A DNA stretch of 9,215 nucleotides, taken from contig JAFDAE010000074.1 of NCBI GenBank assembly GCA_019314005.1, positions 1 to 9,215 of the forward strand, given 5' to 3'. Position 1 is the stretch's first letter. The number at the start of each line of letters is the position of its first letter. The notes under the pieces were generated by a model. The model had not been told where the DNA came from and did no database searches. It saw only the letters and a program-made list of their open reading frames with translations. This document shows positions 7,275-9,215 of the stretch, in pieces. The position numbers and the translations under genes were made by a program. This stretch comes from Deltaproteobacteria bacterium (lineage in GTDB: Bacteria; Desulfobacterota; Desulfobacteria; C00003060; C00003106).

Positions 7275-7315
7275 AAAAAGGTCAATCTACTACAACGCAG
7301 TAGATTGACCTTTTT
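7275..7315. terminator. Strong bidirectional intrinsic terminator
   Basis: A 17-bp perfect stem (arms 7275-7291 and 7299-7315, core GGTCAATCTACT) encloses a 7-nt loop. It has an A-run at the left foot and a T-run at the right (7311-7316). It begins 2 bp after the sigma-factor stop codon. Read on the minus strand it has an equally good U-tract, 58 bp after the stop of the ClpX-like gene, so it can end both convergent transcripts. Confidence 0.93.
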
Positions 7316-7372
7316 TACTTAGCCATCCGTTATCAAACTCAAGACTTTTTACGAACTCATCAAAAATAAGCA

Positions 7373-8992
7373 TCAAATTTTCTGTGCGTCTTTTTTCTTT
7401 TGATCTTCATGCCACCTGGCAAATAGCTTATCAAAATATTTTTCATCCTCTATCATTTCTCTGGTAATCTTGTAAGGCCCCTTAATGTCCATATAGTTTA
7501 ATGCCGATGCGCTGAAGAGCAATTTTTTCAACGCCTCGGATATCTGCATGTTTTTCTGAGATGCGTATTGTTCTATATAATTTTGCATATCTTCGTCTAA
7601 ACTAAGTTCAATTCCGTACTCCTTTCTAAAACTTTCAACAAAATCTACAAATGGGGATCTCTCCAGCATCTTCAACAGAACATCTTTTGGCTTTTCACAA
7701 AGCTCTCTGGTAATGTGCAATCGAGAGAAATTGGAACCGGGGAGCTCAAATTGAAAATCCGTCAAGATGTTTTCCCATACGCTTACCAGGGCACGGGCTC
7801 CTGTCTTGCGGTTTTCTGAAATTTCAGCCACATATTCAACCGCCTCAGGAGTGAATTCTACATCTATGCCGAACAACTTAAATTCCAACTTGTATTGATT
7901 AAGGATTGAATCCTCGGTTTGCTGCATGATTCGGATCAAATCGTTTTTTGACAACAGATTGACAAAAGTTCTTATTGGAGATCTACCGATCAATTCCGGG
8001 AGAAGCCCGAATTTAATAAAATCATCTGCTTCTGCTTCTTTATAGTAGCATTCTAATTGTTTTTTACCGCCTTTTTCCTCTTCTGCAGCAAACCCTTTAA
8101 TCACGATGCTACCGTCTTCTTGGACTCGCCCCCTATGTTGTAAACGTTTTTTTACAATCGATTCTAAATTGTCTTGGGGCCTTTCAAAAGAGCCACCCAA
8201 GATAAAGAGTATGTTTTCGGTACTGATCATGTTCTCTTGTTTACTGGGTTTTTTCCCTCTTTGCCGGTCCATCACTTCCTGAAGTTGGGAAGCAGCAGAC
8301 ATGGGGTTATTTATGGAGACGAGTTTTCTTTCTATGAGTTTTAATACTGACCTTTGAAATCCTTCCCGTGAGATATCATGGCCACTCAACGCGCCATCTT
8401 TTGCTTTTTTGTCAATTTCGTCAATACATATCAAACCTCCGTACATGCTTATGAACCGCGCCTGTTCTTCCCGGTTGTATCCCTGAGCCATGTCAATCAA
8501 TTCTCGTATCATATCATCGGCGCTTTTGCCGACATAGCCGGCCTCGGTATAATCGGTCGCGTCTATTATAAGTGTGGGAAGCTGTAAAAGATCTCCCAAG
8601 ACCTCCACACAATAGGTCTTGCCGCTGCCCGAAGGCCCTGCTGTAATAGTATTTTTCTTTCGAAATCTTATTACATCGGTATCGTCCGGATGCCCGCGAA
8701 GATACATTATCATGGCAAAATGATAGGCAGCGGCAATTGCGAGCCTCTTTTTATATTCTTCCTGTCCAATTACATACTTGTCTAAATGTTTTTTGATTTC
8801 CGTGGGTGTATAAAGCTTGGGGGCAGGTGGGCCGGTACGTTTTCGTGAACCAAACCGTTCTTCAAAAAGAGCTTTGGATGCCTCGCCGGCCCTGTCCTGG
8901 GCATCGAGATATGCCTTGGTTGCTTCCTCTTCAGAACAATTATACTCCTTCATAATTTGTTCTATAGCTTCCCGGGGAATAGCTGTTTTCAT
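7373..8992 (-). CDS. ClpX-like AAA+ ATPase, without zinc domain or ClpP-binding loop
   Basis: This 539-residue protein is a ClpX-family protein unfoldase or remodeller. The AAA+ core has Walker A GPSGSGKT (119-126), a pore loop GYVG (152-155) within DATDYTEAGYVGKSADD, Walker B LICIDE (187-192), sensor 1 in ENILFILGGSF (259-269), a likely arginine finger Arg337 (PELIGRSPI) and sensor 2 Arg400 (RKTGAR). The N-terminal four-Cys zinc domain of true ClpX is missing. Residues 1-50 instead form a small helical, UBA/CUE-like region. The segment between sensor 1 and the PELIGR motif lacks the IGF tripeptide used to dock ClpP, and the RKH pore loop region is altered and lengthened. About 110 extra residues follow the core. 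ClpP partnership is therefore unlikely. AAGGAA lies 9 nt before the ATG. The UbiD-family gene ends 21 bp upstream on the same strand. The family is certain; the substrate is unknown. Confidence 0.9.
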   Translation of the reverse strand: MKTAIPREAIEQIMKEYNCSEEEATKAYLDAQDRAGEASKALFEERFGSRKRTGPPAPKLYTPTEIKKHLDKYVIGQEEYKKRLAIAAAYHFAMIMYLRGHPDDTDVIRFRKKNTITAGPSGSGKTYCVEVLGDLLQLPTLIIDATDYTEAGYVGKSADDMIRELIDMAQGYNREEQARFISMYGGLICIDEIDKKAKDGALSGHDISREGFQRSVLKLIERKLVSINNPMSAASQLQEVMDRQRGKKPSKQENMISTENILFILGGSFERPQDNLESIVKKRLQHRGRVQEDGSIVIKGFAAEEEKGGKKQLECYYKEAEADDFIKFGLLPELIGRSPIRTFVNLLSKNDLIRIMQQTEDSILNQYKLEFKLFGIDVEFTPEAVEYVAEISENRKTGARALVSVWENILTDFQFELPGSNFSRLHITRELCEKPKDVLLKMLERSPFVDFVESFRKEYGIELSLDEDMQNYIEQYASQKNMQISEALKKLLFSASALNYMDIKGPYKITREMIEDEKYFDKLFARWHEDQKKKDAQKI

Positions 8993-9001
8993 TATTCTTT
9001 A

Positions 9002-9007
9002 TTCCTT
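9002..9007 (-). promoter_or_regulatory. Ribosome binding site of the ClpX-like gene
   Basis: AAGGAA on the minus strand lies 9 nt upstream of the ATG at 8990-8992, in the short gap after the preceding gene's stop codon. Confidence 0.6.
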
Positions 9008-9013
9008 ACAGTA

Positions 9014-9215
9014 TTAGTGTCCGTCCATTGTAATATCCTCCGGCCACTCCCTTGTATGTCCGTCCATAGAGCCCTTCCGACATGCGTCTATTATTAGCCG
9101 GCTGTTCTTACGATAAAAATCTCTTTCAGGATCTACGTTATTAAATAGTTTCCACAATACCAGGGAGCTGTCCGAAAGTTGAATATCTTTGTCAAACAAG
9201 ATAATTATATTATAA
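9014..9215 (-). CDS. C-terminal end of a UbiD-family (menaquinone-type) decarboxylase, partial
   Basis: The frame is open to the window edge and ends in a 66-residue C-terminus. It reads YNIIILFDKDIQLSD, then LWKLFNNVDPERDF, then IIDACRKGSMDGHTREWPED. This matches the C-terminal pattern I know from UbiD-type prenylated-FMN decarboxylases, especially those linked to menaquinone synthesis: a hydrophobic strand with an acidic DxDI, then LW..NN.DP.RD, IDA..K and a final REWPEDI. The canonical IDATRK Thr is Cys here. The gene start lies outside the window; an apparent TTG start at 9199 is internal. The active-site residues are not visible, so substrate and exact role cannot be given. The gene ends 21 bp before the ClpX-like gene, suggesting one operon. 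Confidence 0.72.
   Translation of the reverse strand, partial: YNIIILFDKDIQLSDSSLVLWKLFNNVDPERDFYRKNSRLIIDACRKGSMDGHTREWPEDITMDGH

Noticed and set aside
9014..9199. A complete 61-residue small protein starting at a TTG
   Set aside because: The frame stays open to the window edge and matches the C-terminal end of a UbiD-family enzyme, so it is a partial larger gene.

Overview
The window carries ordinary bacterial chromosomal genes of moderate to low GC, with short intergenic spaces and no tRNA, rRNA, CRISPR array, transposase or phage gene. The mix points to a Gram-negative-type, probably environmental bacterium that uses a menaquinone-type or related UbiD decarboxylase: a GAF histidine kinase of a family I associate with Desulfobacterota and Planctomycetota, a UbiD-family enzyme, a ClpX paralogue and low-complexity purine repeats upstream of a housekeeping gene. 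The phylum assignment is a low-confidence guess from the sequence alone.

Layout. (1) Positions 1-1264, minus strand: a GAF-HisKA sensor kinase gene. Its ATPase domain has lost the N-box and is out of frame, so it looks broken. (2) 1265-1483: a divergent regulatory gap holding two blocks of a 7-bp purine tandem repeat, the second of which runs into the cysS ribosome binding site. (3) 1487-4958, plus strand: cysS (cysteinyl-tRNA synthetase) and uvrB (excision repair), 4 bp apart and probably one operon. (4) 4963-5838, minus strand: a regulator with an N-terminal XRE helix-turn-helix and a C-terminal receiver domain, converging on uvrB with only a 4-bp gap. (5) 5839-6084: a divergent control region with a near-consensus promoter that would give a leaderless mRNA, and two matching dyad sites. 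(6) 6085-7272, plus strand: a primary-like (group 2) sigma-70 factor, ending at a strong, probably bidirectional terminator. (7) 7373-9215, minus strand: a ClpX-like AAA+ unfoldase lacking the zinc domain and the ClpP-binding loop, preceded 21 bp upstream by the C-terminal end of a UbiD-family decarboxylase, probably in one operon.

How they work together. cysS and uvrB are housekeeping genes. The more interesting unit is the back-to-back pair of XRE-receiver regulator and sigma factor, sharing a 246-bp control region with repeated dyads, which suggests a signal-dependent switch of an alternative sigma factor. The ClpX-like protein appears built for ClpP-independent remodelling and has what looks like a second, degenerate copy of the ClpX small domain at its C-terminus. 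I found no clear evidence of a wholly new system; these two loci are the best candidates for follow-up.
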